From Lapillicoccus jejuensis (GTDB taxonomy: Bacteria > Actinomycetota > Actinomycetes > Actinomycetales > Dermatophilaceae), in the NCBI RefSeq assembly GCF_006715055.1, contig NZ_VFMN01000001.1:2232001-2296000 (forward strand): a stretch of DNA of 64,000 nt, written 5' to 3'. A model generated the notes under the pieces. The model saw only the letters and a list, made by a program, of their open reading frames with translations, was not told the origin of the DNA and made no database searches. The translations under genes and the position numbers were made by a program. This document shows positions 16,631 through 25,654 of this stretch, in pieces (position 1 is the first letter of the stretch; the number at the start of each line of letters is the position of its first letter).

Positions 16631-17286
16631 AGCTGCTGCTGACCTCCGGCGGGGTGCGGAACCCGAGCATCCGGCAGGCCCTCGACGAGCTGCTGGGTCG
16701 ACCGATCGAGGACTGCTCGGCCCTGTGCATCCCCACGGCGCAGTGGGGTCACCCGATGTGCGGGCCGGTCTCGGCCCGCGGGTTCGTCGCCGGTACGCCG
16801 CCCTGGGGCGGCCTCACCTCGCTGCCCTGGCGGTCACTGGGTCTGCTCGAGCTCACCGCGCTGCCGAGCATCGGCGAGGAGCGCTGGCTGCCGTGGGTGC
16901 GCGAGGCCGACGTGCTGCTCGTCGACGGCGGCGACGCGACCTACCTGGCCCACTGGCTGCGCGAGTCCGGGCTGGCGGACGTCCTGCCGACCCTCACCGA
17001 CACGGTCTGGGTGGGGGTCAGCGCCGGGAGCATGGTCCTGACGCCGCGGATCGGCTCCGACTTCGTCGAGTGGGCGGGGGCCCCGGACGACCGGGCGCTG
17101 GGGCTCGTCGACTTCTCGATCTTCCCCCACCTGGACGTGTTCCCGACCAACACGATGGCGCAGGCGCAGGCCTGGGCCGTGGAGGTCGGCGGCCCGGCGT
17201 ACGTCCTCGACGACCAGTCGGCCGTCACCGTGGTCGACGGCCGCACCGAGGTGGTGTCGGAAGGGGTCTGGCACCGGCTCGGGTAA
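16627..17286 (+). CDS. Peptidase S51 family (dipeptidase E-like) protein
   Basis: This 219-residue cytoplasmic serine peptidase-like protein has its nucleophile Ser132 in the GVSAGSM elbow. The N-terminal LLLTSGGV and the VDGGDATYLAHWL segment are also family marks. Dipeptidase E and cyanophycinase belong to the same family, but the exact substrate is unknown. GTG 16627 overlaps the preceding stop by four bases (GTGA), so it is co-translated with the GGDEF-EAL gene. Confidence 0.85.
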   Translation: MKLLLTSGGVRNPSIRQALDELLGRPIEDCSALCIPTAQWGHPMCGPVSARGFVAGTPPWGGLTSLPWRSLGLLELTALPSIGEERWLPWVREADVLLVDGGDATYLAHWLRESGLADVLPTLTDTVWVGVSAGSMVLTPRIGSDFVEWAGAPDDRALGLVDFSIFPHLDVFPTNTMAQAQAWAVEVGGPAYVLDDQSAVTVVDGRTEVVSEGVWHRLG

Positions 17287-17389
17287 CGGGGCCCGGTCGA
17301 ACCCGATGCGCACCGCAACGATCGGGAGTAGCGTCGCGCCCGCCCGAGCCGGCTCCGCTCGGGGGACGACTCTGGCACGGGGGACCACG

Positions 17390-18436
17390 ATGCACAGGAC
17401 GACGACGGGCCAGGACGAGGGCACGACCGGCCGGGGCGCGCCCCCGCAGGCATCACGGCGTCGACGGTCGGTGCTGGCCGCGGTCGTGCTGGTCGCCGCC
17501 GCGGTGGTCGGGCCGCTGCTCGCCGGCGTGGCGGCCGCCCACGCCGCCCCCGACGACCGCGCGACGCTGTTCTTCATCCGCACCGCGGGCACGCCCAGCG
17601 GTCGGGTGGAGATCCACACGGCGACCGCGGCGTCGCACTACCAGCAGGCCGACCTGCACACGACGACGTACTTCCGCACCACCGAGGCCCGGCAGGGCTA
17701 CTTCCAGATGATCGGCCGGACCCTGTGGTTCCTCAAGGTCTGCGAGACCGGGTCCGGCTCCTGGGAGCTGCACTCCGCCACCCCGCAGAGCGGCTACACC
17801 TCCGGGGCGCACGTCGCGCTCACCGGGACGGGAGATGCGCCGCAGGCGAACCTGCCCTGCGACCAGGCCAAGGCCCGGCTGGCCTCGTCCCGGGTGCACC
17901 TCGCCTTCCAGCCCTCGACGCCGACGACGTACCCCGTCGCCTTCATCGTGGCCTCCGGGTCGCGGCTGACGGCGTTCCTCGTCAGCTGCTCCGGTTTCGC
18001 GTACTGCCTGACGGGGGCCGACGTCACCAGCGCGGGCGCCGGGGCGACGTACGGACCGAGCGCCGGGACGGCGACGGCTCGGCCGACCCCGGTCGCTCTG
18101 GTCCCGTCGAGCGCGACGGGACGGCTCCAGGTCGTCGGGTACACCGGTGCGTGGGGCGCGGGCCAGGTGTACGGCGGCTTCGACCCGGCCAGCAACCGCT
18201 CCACCGTGTTCACCACGGGGGACGCGGCGGCGGGGTTCACCGACGTGCGGGACGTCACCGGTGACGGGGTCGCCGACGTCACCTACGTCAAGCTCGTCGC
18301 CCCGGGCACGGGGCACGTCGAGGTCTTCGCCGCGAACGGGACGTCGCCCGGGTCGCTCCTGCTCGCCTCCTCCACCTGGTTCTCGCCCTCGCTGGCGAGC
18401 GCCGGGACCTGGCAGCTGGGCAGCGCCGCGAACTGA
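17390..18436 (+). CDS. Secreted protein of unknown function with one FG-GAP-like segment
   Basis: This is a roughly 348-residue exported protein. The hydrophobic segment SVLAAVVLVAAAVVGPLLAG ends with AHAAPDD, a clear signal-peptidase site. The mature part is Thr/Ser/Gly-rich with four cysteines. A segment near residue 285 (VRDVTGDGVADVTYVK) resembles the Ca-binding DxTGDGxxD loop of FG-GAP/VCBS repeats. No enzyme motif is seen. ATG 17390 (acggggga upstream) is preferred; ATG 17306 in the same frame would add 28 residues. Confidence 0.6.
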   Translation: MHRTTTGQDEGTTGRGAPPQASRRRRSVLAAVVLVAAAVVGPLLAGVAAAHAAPDDRATLFFIRTAGTPSGRVEIHTATAASHYQQADLHTTTYFRTTEARQGYFQMIGRTLWFLKVCETGSGSWELHSATPQSGYTSGAHVALTGTGDAPQANLPCDQAKARLASSRVHLAFQPSTPTTYPVAFIVASGSRLTAFLVSCSGFAYCLTGADVTSAGAGATYGPSAGTATARPTPVALVPSSATGRLQVVGYTGAWGAGQVYGGFDPASNRSTVFTTGDAAAGFTDVRDVTGDGVADVTYVKLVAPGTGHVEVFAANGTSPGSLLLASSTWFSPSLASAGTWQLGSAAN

Positions 18437-18438
18437 CC

Positions 18439-18477
18439 CGCGACCGGCCTCCCCGCGGCGCGGGGAGGCCGGTCGCG
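18439..18477. terminator. Strong bidirectional hairpin terminator
   Basis: A perfect 18-bp stem (18439-18456 with 18460-18477) has a 3-base loop. It lies between the converging secreted-protein and catalase genes. It is the strongest simple hairpin in the window. Confidence 0.85.
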
Positions 18478-18487
18478 TCGTGCCGCG

Positions 18488-20053
18488 TCAGCGCGAGGCG
18501 TTCGCCTCGTCCTCGACATACGGGGTCAGGCCCTCCTTGGCCTCGTCCGGCATGCCCTCGGGGTTCGCCCCCGCCTGGCCGGCCCGGACGAGCTCCTCGA
18601 TCTTCTTGCCGGTGTCGGCGTCGACGTTCTGCCAGTACTCGAACGCCTTCTCCAGCACGGGGGACTTCACCCCGCCGAGCAGGTGGGTGGCGACGGTGTG
18701 GACGAACTCGTCGCGCTGCTCGTCGGTCCACACCTCGCGCACCATCGCGCCCGCCTGGCTCCAGTCGTCGTCGTCCTCGCGCAGGGTGTAGGCCTGGCGG
18801 ACCATCGCCCCGTCCGACTCCCACCCGTCCGGCACCTCACCGACCTGGTCGGCGTACCCGCGGCCCTGGGTGTTCGGTGCGTAGACGGCCTGGTCCCCGG
18901 TGTGGTCGTAGGCCATCGGCCCGTCGAAGCTGTAGGTGTTGGTCTCCACCACGGCCTTCGGCCGGTTGACCGGCAGCTGGTGGTAGTTGGGGCCGATCCG
19001 GTACCGGTGCGTGTCGGCGTACGCGAACGCGCGGCCGAGCAGCATCTTGTCGGGGGAGAAGCCGATGCCGGGGACGAGCGCGGACGGCTCGAACGCGGCC
19101 TGCTCGATCTCGGCGAAGAAGTTCTCCACGTTGCGGTTCAACGTCATCGTCCCGACCTCGATCAGCGGGTAATCGCTGTGCGGCCACACCTTGGTGAGGT
19201 CGAACGGGTTGAGGTGGTACGACGCCGCGTCGGCGTACGGCATGACCTGCACCGACAGGGTCCAGCTCGGGTGGTCGCCCTTCTCGATCGACTCGTAGAG
19301 GTCGCGCCGGTGGAAGTCGGCGTCCTGGCCGGCGATGAGCGTGGCGTCGTCGCCGCTGAGGCCCTGCACGCCCTGGTCGCTGTGGAAGTGGTACTTGACC
19401 CAGAACTTCTCCCCGGAGGCGTTGTACCAGAGGTAGGTGTGCGACCCGTAGCCGTTCATGTGGCGCCACGTGCGGGGGATGCCGCGGTCGCCCATGAGGT
19501 AGGTGACCTGGTGCGCCGACTCGGGGTTGAGCGTCCAGAAGTCCCACTGCATGTGGTTGTCGCGCAGGCCCGACCCGCCGCGCCGCTTCTGGCTGCGGAT
19601 GAAGTGCGGGAACTTCATCGTGTCGCGGATGAAGAAGACCGGGGTGTTGTTGCCGACGAGGTCGTAGTTGCCCTCGGTCGTGTAGAACTTCAGCGAGAAG
19701 CCCCGCGGGTCGCGCCAGGTGTCGGGGCTGCCCTGCTCCCCGGCGACCGTGGAGAAGCGAGCGAGCATCTCGGTCTCGACGCCCGGCTGGAAGAGCGCCG
19801 CCCGGGTGTAGCGCGAGACGTCCTGGGTCGTGACGAAGGTGCCGTAGGCGCCGCCGCCCTTGGCGTGCACGTTGCGCTCCGGGATGCGCTCGCGGTTGAA
19901 GTGCGCCATCTGGTTCACCAGGTGCACGTCGTGCAGCACGATCGGCCCGTCAGGGCTGACGGTGAGCGAGTTGCGGTCGCTGGGGGCCGGGGCCCCGGTG
20001 TCGGTCGTCGAGCCGGTCGTCGAGCCGGTCGTGGGTCGGGCGTCGAGCGTCAT
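18488..20053 (-). CDS. Monofunctional haem catalase
   Basis: This 521-residue catalase breaks hydrogen peroxide to water and oxygen. The essential distal His63 lies in [10 protein letters not shown], the catalytic Asn is in [12 protein letters not shown] at about 132-143, and the proximal haem ligand Tyr346 lies in [13 protein letters not shown]. The length and the [20 protein letters not shown]-terminus match small-subunit clade catalases. GGAG lies just before the ATG. It shares a terminator with the converging secreted-protein gene. No adjacent OxyR/Fur-type regulator is present. Confidence 0.95.
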   Translation of the reverse strand: MTLDARPTTGSTTGSTTDTGAPAPSDRNSLTVSPDGPIVLHDVHLVNQMAHFNRERIPERNVHAKGGGAYGTFVTTQDVSRYTRAALFQPGVETEMLARFSTVAGEQGSPDTWRDPRGFSLKFYTTEGNYDLVGNNTPVFFIRDTMKFPHFIRSQKRRGGSGLRDNHMQWDFWTLNPESAHQVTYLMGDRGIPRTWRHMNGYGSHTYLWYNASGEKFWVKYHFHSDQGVQGLSGDDATLIAGQDADFHRRDLYESIEKGDHPSWTLSVQVMPYADAASYHLNPFDLTKVWPHSDYPLIEVGTMTLNRNVENFFAEIEQAAFEPSALVPGIGFSPDKMLLGRAFAYADTHRYRIGPNYHQLPVNRPKAVVETNTYSFDGPMAYDHTGDQAVYAPNTQGRGYADQVGEVPDGWESDGAMVRQAYTLREDDDDWSQAGAMVREVWTDEQRDEFVHTVATHLLGGVKSPVLEKAFEYWQNVDADTGKKIEELVRAGQAGANPEGMPDEAKEGLTPYVEDEANASR

Positions 20054-20186
20054 GGTGAGCTCCGTTGCGGTGGGTCCGAGGGGTGTGGTCGTGGCTGCGC
20101 GGACGCAGGCGCCCGCGGGCTACCCACTGCGCGCCGGTTCATGCCCCCCGTCCCCTTCGTGGGGAGGCGGATCGGTCTCGGCTCGA

Positions 20187-22166
20187 TCAGGGACGGGGGG
20201 CGACGGCGTCGAGCTCGGCGACCTGGTCAGGGGTGAGCTGGAGGTCGGCGACGGCGAGGTTCTCCTCGAGGTGGGCCAGTGACGACGTCCCGGGGATGAG
20301 CAGGACGACCGGGCTGTGGGCGAGCAGCCAGGCGAGGCCGACCTGCGCGGGCGTGGCGTCGAGGTCGCCGGCGATGCGCCGGACGACGGGGGCGTCGACG
20401 ACCTTCGGCATCTGCGGGAACGCCGAGCCGAGCGGGAAGTACGGGGCGTAGGTGATGCCGTGCCGGGCGCAGAGCTCGAGCACGTCCTCGTCGTCGCGGG
20501 CCACGAGGCTGTAGGCGTTCTGGACCGTGACGATGCCCGCCTGCTCGACGGCCTGCTGGACCTGGGCCAGTGTGGCGGTGGAGATGCCGATGCCGGCGAT
20601 GAGGCCCTCGTCGCGCAGGGCGACCATCTCGGCGAGCTGGTCGGCGAGGTCGACGTGCTGGTCGGGCATCCGCTCGTCCCCGCCGTGCAGGCGCAGGTTG
20701 ACCGCGGCGAGCCGGTCGGTGCCGAGGGCGCGCAGGTTGGCCTCGACGTCCTCACGCAGCTGCTCGGGCCGCTGGGCAGGGGTCCAGGCGCCGTCGGCGT
20801 CGCGGCGGGCGCCGACCTTGGACACGAGGGCGAGGTCGTCGGGGTAGGGGTGCAGCGCCTCGCGGATGAGGGCGTTGGCGACGTCGGGTCCGTAGAACTG
20901 GGCGGTGTCGATGTGGTTGACCCCGGCGTCGACGGCGCGGCGCAGGACGGCGATCGCCTGGTCGTGGTCCTTCGGCGGACCCATGACGCCGGGGCCGGGC
21001 AGCTGCATGGCGCCGTACCCGATGCGGCGGACCCGGTAGCCGGCGAGGTCGACGGAGTCGGTCGCGGTGTGCGGCGCGGAGGTGCGGGGCGTGGGCGCGT
21101 CGGTCATGCTCCCCACCCTCCACCCGGGTCCGATGGACCGCACCCGGGGCGCCGGGAAGGACCCGTCCTCCTCCAGCAGGTCGGCGTGATGGCGCCGCGC
21201 CACGTCCGGGTGCGCCCGCAGCCGCGCCTTGAGCAGGTTGTCCCCGAAGCGGCCGGAGATGACGTTCGCCGGGTCCTGGGTGACCTCGCTGCCGGCGCTC
21301 CCCGGTGGCGTGATCGTCGGCATGACGGAGTCGAGGGCGGGGTTGAAGAAGAACGGGACCGACATCCGGGTCTGCCCGACGGGGGGCGCCACCACCCGGT
21401 GCGTGGTGGCCGTGAGGTAACCGCCGGTGGCGAACTCGAGGAGCTCGCCGATGTTGACGACGAAGGCGTCCGGGTGGGCCGGGACGTCGAGCCACCGGTC
21501 CTGGTGCCGCACCTGCAGCCCGGCCTTGCCGCGCTCGACCATGAGGAGGGTGAGGACGCCAGGGTCCTTGTGCGCGCCGACCCCCTGGCCGTCGTGCTCC
21601 GCCGTGCCGGGGTACGTGACGAGCTTGATGAGCGTCGAGGGTCGCGCGGCGAACGCGGTGTCGAACAGGTTGGCCGGTCCGCCCAGGGCGAGAGCCGACT
21701 GACGCAGCAGCCTCATGGCGACCGCGGTGCACCGGGCCTCCCAGTCCGCGACGACCGTCCGCAGCTCCGGGAGCGAGGCCGGCCACTGGTTGGGGCCCTC
21801 CAGCCTCATGAAGGCCGGGGCGCCGTCGTCGCGCACGGCCGGTCGCTCGGCCGCGATGTCGATCTGCTCGCGCCAATCCACCCGGCCTTCGGTCAGCTCG
21901 CCGCCGGTGCGGGTGTAGCCGCGGAAGTGCGGGCTGTGGGTCATGGCGATGGCGTCCTTCTCCTCCTGGGGGAGGTCGAAGAACCGCCGGGCGGTCGTGA
22001 AGAGGCCGTCGACGACGTCGGTGGGCACGCCGTGACCGACGAGGTGGAAGAACCCGACCTCGTGCGTCGCCGTCAGCAGGTCCCGGCGGAAGAGCTCGGC
22101 CGAGTGCGGGCCAGCGTCGACTCGCGCCAGGTCGAGCACCGGCAGGGCGGGAGGAGGGGTCGACAT
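20187..22166 (-). CDS. Continuous ORF: 2OG-Fe(II) oxygenase (isopenicillin-N-synthase-like) joined to aldo/keto reductase
   Basis: One frame of 659 residues without a stop contains two complete enzymes. Residues 1 to about 331 form a non-haem iron oxygenase: DIOX_N start, His199-Asp201 and His256 as iron ligands, Arg267-x-Ser269 for 2-oxoglutarate. Residues 354-659 form an aldo/keto reductase: Asp420, Tyr425, Lys450 and His494 as tetrad, and PVVLLIPGTSSLAHL near the end. The join (about 332-353) is an ordinary-looking linker. An internal ATG (21107) has its own GGAGGG ribosome site, so either a true fusion or a lost stop codon is possible. The start ATG 22166 has GGAG 6 bases upstream. Substrates are unknown. 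Confidence 0.85.
   Translation of the reverse strand: MSTPPPALPVLDLARVDAGPHSAELFRRDLLTATHEVGFFHLVGHGVPTDVVDGLFTTARRFFDLPQEEKDAIAMTHSPHFRGYTRTGGELTEGRVDWREQIDIAAERPAVRDDGAPAFMRLEGPNQWPASLPELRTVVADWEARCTAVAMRLLRQSALALGGPANLFDTAFAARPSTLIKLVTYPGTAEHDGQGVGAHKDPGVLTLLMVERGKAGLQVRHQDRWLDVPAHPDAFVVNIGELLEFATGGYLTATTHRVVAPPVGQTRMSVPFFFNPALDSVMPTITPPGSAGSEVTQDPANVISGRFGDNLLKARLRAHPDVARRHHADLLEEDGSFPAPRVRSIGPGWRVGSMTDAPTPRTSAPHTATDSVDLAGYRVRRIGYGAMQLPGPGVMGPPKDHDQAIAVLRRAVDAGVNHIDTAQFYGPDVANALIREALHPYPDDLALVSKVGARRDADGAWTPAQRPEQLREDVEANLRALGTDRLAAVNLRLHGGDERMPDQHVDLADQLAEMVALRDEGLIAGIGISTATLAQVQQAVEQAGIVTVQNAYSLVARDDEDVLELCARHGITYAPYFPLGSAFPQMPKVVDAPVVRRIAGDLDATPAQVGLAWLLAHSPVVLLIPGTSSLAHLEENLAVADLQLTPDQVAELDAVAPRP
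21108..21121 (-). promoter_or_regulatory. Internal ribosome binding site before aldo/keto reductase start
   Basis: GGAGGG (minus strand of 21116-21121) stands 8 bases before ATG 21107, in frame with the fused ORF. This is an ideal spacing and suggests that the reductase was, or still is, also translated separately as a 306-residue protein. Confidence 0.6.
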
Positions 22167-22236
22167 CGGGTCTCCGTTCTCGAGCGGTGGTGCCGCCTCG
22201 GAGCCTGACACACCGGGCACCTCTGGCGGCCGCGGA

Positions 22237-22405
22237 TCAGACGTCGAGTCCGCCCAGCGCGGCGCGGGCGGTGGCGACCTTCATGTACAGCCGAAGGGGG
22301 TCGGCGCCCGTGGGGAGGAAGCGGTGGCGCCGATAGAAGGGGAGCAGCCCCTCGTTGTCGGCGTCGACGACGATGACCCGGCCCCCGCCGCGGTCGGCGG
22401 CGCAA
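22237..22405 (-). pseudogene. C-terminal remnant of a GNAT acetyltransferase
   Basis: In the minus frame ending at TGA 22237-22239 the sequence reads DRGGGRVIVVDADNEGLLPF and ends with YMKVATARAALGG. This is the usual end of a small GNAT acetyltransferase. It has no start, and its upstream part is replaced by the VOC gene in another frame. A deletion appears to have fused the VOC gene into this remnant out of frame. Confidence 0.7.
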
Positions 22406-22841
22406 GGAGCTCGAGGTGTCCTCCGCCCGTGCCGTCGAGGTAGATGATGCGCGTGCCGGACCGTGGCCCGGAGGTCATGAGGTGCGGCGCTCCCACGGGC
22501 CGCCAGCCGGGCCGCCCGCAGACGTCGATCACGGCATCGAGGTCACGGACGGTCAGCGCGATGTGGACCACACCGGCCTGTCCGGGGCTGGTGGGCTCGT
22601 GACCGTAAGCCAACGGGTCGTACTGCAGCAGCTCGACGCGGTGCGGGCCCAGCGTCACGGTCGCCGCGCGGATCGTCGCTCCCCGCACGCCGGTGGTGCC
22701 CCACGTGACGGCGTCGTCGAGGGTGAACGTGCGCTCGAGCGTGAAGCCGAGGCCGTCGCACCACATGCTGAGGGCGTCGTCGAGATCGGGGACGGTCAGA
22801 CCCGCATGGGCGACGTCCGCGACGAGGGAAGCGGAGCTCAC
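22281..22841 (-). CDS. VOC (glyoxalase-like) family protein with frameshifted foreign tail
   Basis: The first roughly 150 residues form a normal VOC metalloprotein: HAGLTVPDLDDALSMW at the start, a second half beginning VVHIALTVRDLDAVI, and the end GGGHLELLAPP with the metal-binding Glu. After ELLAPP the frame runs 35 more residues (Ser/Thr/Pro-rich) through the acetyltransferase remnant read out of frame, so the original stop has been lost. GTG 22841 is chosen because VOC homology starts there; ATG 22904 would add 21 residues. The function may survive because the domain is complete. The substrate is unknown. Confidence 0.65.
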   Translation of the reverse strand: MSSASLVADVAHAGLTVPDLDDALSMWCDGLGFTLERTFTLDDAVTWGTTGVRGATIRAATVTLGPHRVELLQYDPLAYGHEPTSPGQAGVVHIALTVRDLDAVIDVCGRPGWRPVGAPHLMTSGPRSGTRIIYLDGTGGGHLELLAPPTAAGAGSSSSTPTTRGCSPSIGATASSPRAPTPFGCT

Positions 22842-22927
22842 CCGGTCAGTATCGGCCGCCCGGACGGCGACGAACCGGGAGCCGCGCGGGCGTTCGGCGA
22901 GCATCGTGCGAGGTCACAAGCGTGGGG

Positions 22928-23000
22928 TGCCCCCGGGCAGATTCGAACTGCCGACACCCGCTTTAGGAGAGCGGTGCTCTATCCCCTGAGCTACGAGGGC
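22928..23000 (-). tRNA. tRNA-Arg (CCU)
   Basis: This is a 73-base cloverleaf on the minus strand. Acceptor GCCCTCG pairs with CGGGGGC, the anticodon arm CCGCT/AGCGG holds loop CTCCTAA with anticodon CCU, and the T-arm has GTTCGAATC. It lies beside a deletion scar in the VOC/GNAT genes, but no integrase gene is nearby. Confidence 0.95.
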
Positions 23001-23071
23001 GGGGGCGCCGGAGCGCGGCCACAGGTTATCCCAGCCGCGTGACCGGACCGCGGGGCGCCGTACGGGCGGGG

Positions 23072-24085
23072 TCAGGCGCGCGGGGGAGCAGTGCTGCCGC
23101 GGACGACGAGGTGCGTGGGGGCGGTGAGCGACGACGGCTCCCGGCCGTCGAGCAGGCCGAGCAGGAGCCGGCCGGCGAGCACGCCCTGCTCGCGCGGGTC
23201 CTGGCGCACGGTGGTCAGGTCGGTCAGCTCGGCCATCGGGTGGTCGTCGATGCCGACGACGGACACGTCGGCGCCCGGGCGCAGCCCGGCCCGGCGCAGC
23301 GTCCGCATCGCGCCGAGGGCGACCTCGTCGGAGTGGGCGAAGACCGCTGTCGGCGGCTCGCGGTGGCCGAGCAGCCGGCTCATCGACGCGGCGCCGTGCT
23401 CGCCGCCCCAGGGGGCGGAGACGACGAGGGTCGGGTCGACCTCGAGCCCCGCGGCCTCGAGCACCTCGTAGTACGCGGGGGAGCGGGTCGAGGTCAGGCC
23501 CGGCTGGTCGGGATCGACCGCCTCGAGCATGCCGATCCGCCGGTGCCCCAGGTGGACCAGGTGCGCCACCGCCTGGCGGCTCGCCTCGTGGTCGTCGATG
23601 TGCACGCTGGGGTACGACGCGCTCTGCCCGCCGGCCGCGACGATCTGCACCCCCATCGTCGCCAGCCGGTCCCGCTCGCCGTCCTCGACCTGGAAGCCGA
23701 CGACGACGACGGCGTCGACCTTGCGCCGCGCCGGCAACCGGTCGAAGAAGTCGTGCCGGTCGCGCGAGTCGCCCACCTCGTAGAGCAGCAGGTCGAGGTC
23801 GGCGCCGCGCAGCGCGTCACCGAGCCCCTCGACGACGCTGCCGAAGAACCAGCGCGACAGGTGCGGCACGACCAGCGCCACCCGGCCGGTGTTGCCGCGG
23901 GCCAGGCGCGAGGCCTCGGGGGACACGACGTACTGGTGCTCCTCGGCGATCCGCAGGACGCGCTCGCGCGTGGCGGGGGCGACGTTCTTGGCGTTGCTCA
24001 GCGCGCGCGACGCCGTCCCCACGCCGACCCCGGCCAGCCGGGCGATGTCGACGAGGGTCACCTTCGCGGCGCTGGTCTCGGTCAC
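23072..24085 (-). CDS. LacI family transcriptional repressor
   Basis: This 337-residue repressor has a LacI headpiece (VTLVDIARLAGVGVGTASRA), hinge (VSPEASRLARG) and a periplasmic-binding-like effector domain. It is divergent from a sugar ABC/glucosidase operon and is flanked by LacI-type operators, so it very likely represses that operon and itself. GTG 24085 is chosen because HTH homology starts there. No Shine-Dalgarno precedes it, so a leaderless or weakly translated message is possible. An ATG at 24232 in frame would read through the operator region and is unlikely. Confidence 0.9.
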   Translation of the reverse strand: MTETSAAKVTLVDIARLAGVGVGTASRALSNAKNVAPATRERVLRIAEEHQYVVSPEASRLARGNTGRVALVVPHLSRWFFGSVVEGLGDALRGADLDLLLYEVGDSRDRHDFFDRLPARRKVDAVVVVGFQVEDGERDRLATMGVQIVAAGGQSASYPSVHIDDHEASRQAVAHLVHLGHRRIGMLEAVDPDQPGLTSTRSPAYYEVLEAAGLEVDPTLVVSAPWGGEHGAASMSRLLGHREPPTAVFAHSDEVALGAMRTLRRAGLRPGADVSVVGIDDHPMAELTDLTTVRQDPREQGVLAGRLLLGLLDGREPSSLTAPTHLVVRGSTAPPRA

Positions 24086-24104
24086 GGAGGGAGCGTACCT
24101 CGAC

Positions 24105-24231
24105 TGGAAGCGTTTTCCTTCGAACCGGACAGCCCGTGCTGCATCACGTGAGGCCCGGTCCAGATTTCTCGTGCGAAAACGTTGACGCATCACCGGCGCA
24201 TGCTCCACTATCGTTACTGGAAACGCTTCCA
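24105..24231. promoter_or_regulatory. LacI operators and promoter of the sugar operon
   Basis: TGGAAACGCTTCCA (24218-24231) fits the LacI consensus TGGAAnCGnTTCCA. A second, weaker copy is TGGAAGCGTTTTCC (24105-24118), and a GAAAACGTT half-like site lies at about 24175. TTGACG (24182-24187) and CACTAT (24206-24211), 18 bases apart, form a good promoter for the rightward operon, with the best operator just downstream as a roadblock. Confidence 0.8.
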
Positions 24232-24295
24232 TTCGCTTCCAGACAATGTCCGGCTCGGCCCCGAGCGGGCTCCTTCACCGTCGCAGGAGGACTCC

Positions 24296-25654
24296 ATGCA
24301 CACCCCCGTCACCCGCCGCACCGCCGCCCGCACCGGCGCCCTGCTGGCCCTCGCCCTCGCCGCCGGCACCACCGCCGCCTGCTCGGCCCCAGGCCCGGCC
24401 GCGAACGCCCCCGCCGCCGACTCGACCCCGACCGCGGTGAGCACCTCGCTCCCGACGACGCCGGTCACCCTCAAGCTCTACGACGGCCAGGGCCTGAAGT
24501 CCGTCGACGACGCCCTCATCGCCGCCTTCACCAAGCAGCACCCGAACGTGACGATCACCGCGACCTACGACCCGGACAACGTCACGACGCAGAACCAGCC
24601 GCGCCAGCTCGCGTCGAGCACCCCGCCCGACCTCGTGCGCGTCATCTCCGTGACCGCCGGCACGAAGAACAACTTGCTGACCAACCTCGACGCCTACGCC
24701 ACGGCGTACGGCTGGGACGAGCTGCCCGCCTCGCAGCTCGCGCAGTTCCGCGCGAAGGACGGCGTCGCCGGCGCGGGCTCGCTCTACGCCAAGGCCAGCG
24801 GCTTCACGATGACCGGCCTCTACTACGACAAGAAGGTTGCCGCCTCGCTCGGCATGACGACCCCGCCGGCCAGCCTCGACGAGCTCTCCTCGTGGATGAC
24901 CAGGGCCAAGGCCGCCGGCGTGACGCCGATGGTCGTGGCCAACAAGGAGGGCGGCGGCGTCTTCCCCTTCCAGCTCATCATCAACTCCGCGATGGGCCCG
25001 AAGAAGGTCTCCGAGTGGGTGTTCAACGCCCCCGGCGCCACCATCGACACCCCCGAGGCGGTCGCCGCCGCGACGACCGTCGCCGGCTGGAACAAGGCCG
25101 GCCTCTTCCCCGGGTCGGTCAATGCCCTCGACGCGACCGCCGCCGACGCGCTCTTCGCGAGCGGCAAGGCGCTCTTCTTCCCGTGGGGCAACTGGGACGC
25201 CGCCAACCTCGACAAGACGATGCCCGGGCAGGTCGGGTTCTTCGCGATGCCGCCCGCGAGCGCCGGTGGCCAGGTCGCGGCGATGTCCGACGCCGCCACC
25301 GCCTTCGGGATCCCGGCCCGCTCGCAGCACAAGGACGCGGCGGCCGCGTTCCTGAACTTCCTCTCCAGCGACGAGGCCCGGCAGATCGCCGTCGACCACG
25401 GCTTCATGCCGAGCGGCGGCGCCGACCAGGCCCAGCCGTCGATCCCCTCCGGCTCGGTCCTCGGCGACGTCACCTCCGCGTTCGCCAAGGTCTCCGCCGC
25501 GGGTGGCCAGGTGCCCTTCGTCCAGAACGCGACCGCCGGCATCTCCAACCGCGCGTGGACCCCGGAGAGCCAGCTGCTGCTCGGCGGCAGCTCGACCCCG
25601 CAGACCTTCGTCGCCAACGTCCAGAAGTCCTACGAGGACGAGCTGAAGCGATGA
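24296..25654 (+). CDS. Sugar ABC transporter substrate-binding lipoprotein
   Basis: This 452-residue lipoprotein has a signal peptide ending at Cys29 (GTTAAC). The mature protein is a family-1 extracellular solute-binding protein (LKLYDGQGLKSVDDALIAAF; FFPWGNWDAANLD). AGGAGG lies 5 bases before ATG 24296. It is the first gene of the LacI-controlled operon and presumably binds an alpha-glucoside such as maltose, trehalose or sucrose, judged by the GH13 enzyme at the operon end. Confidence 0.88.
   Translation: MHTPVTRRTAARTGALLALALAAGTTAACSAPGPAANAPAADSTPTAVSTSLPTTPVTLKLYDGQGLKSVDDALIAAFTKQHPNVTITATYDPDNVTTQNQPRQLASSTPPDLVRVISVTAGTKNNLLTNLDAYATAYGWDELPASQLAQFRAKDGVAGAGSLYAKASGFTMTGLYYDKKVAASLGMTTPPASLDELSSWMTRAKAAGVTPMVVANKEGGGVFPFQLIINSAMGPKKVSEWVFNAPGATIDTPEAVAAATTVAGWNKAGLFPGSVNALDATAADALFASGKALFFPWGNWDAANLDKTMPGQVGFFAMPPASAGGQVAAMSDAATAFGIPARSQHKDAAAAFLNFLSSDEARQIAVDHGFMPSGGADQAQPSIPSGSVLGDVTSAFAKVSAAGGQVPFVQNATAGISNRAWTPESQLLLGGSSTPQTFVANVQKSYEDELKR

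Noticed and set aside
22928-23000. Prophage or island insertion at tRNA-Arg
   Set aside because: No integrase, no duplicated tRNA end and no phage genes; only a small deletion scar is visible nearby.
24136-24295. Longer N-terminus for the sugar-binding protein starting at 24182
   Set aside because: It would translate through the promoter and LacI operator; AGGAGG before ATG 24296 and the signal peptide fix the start.
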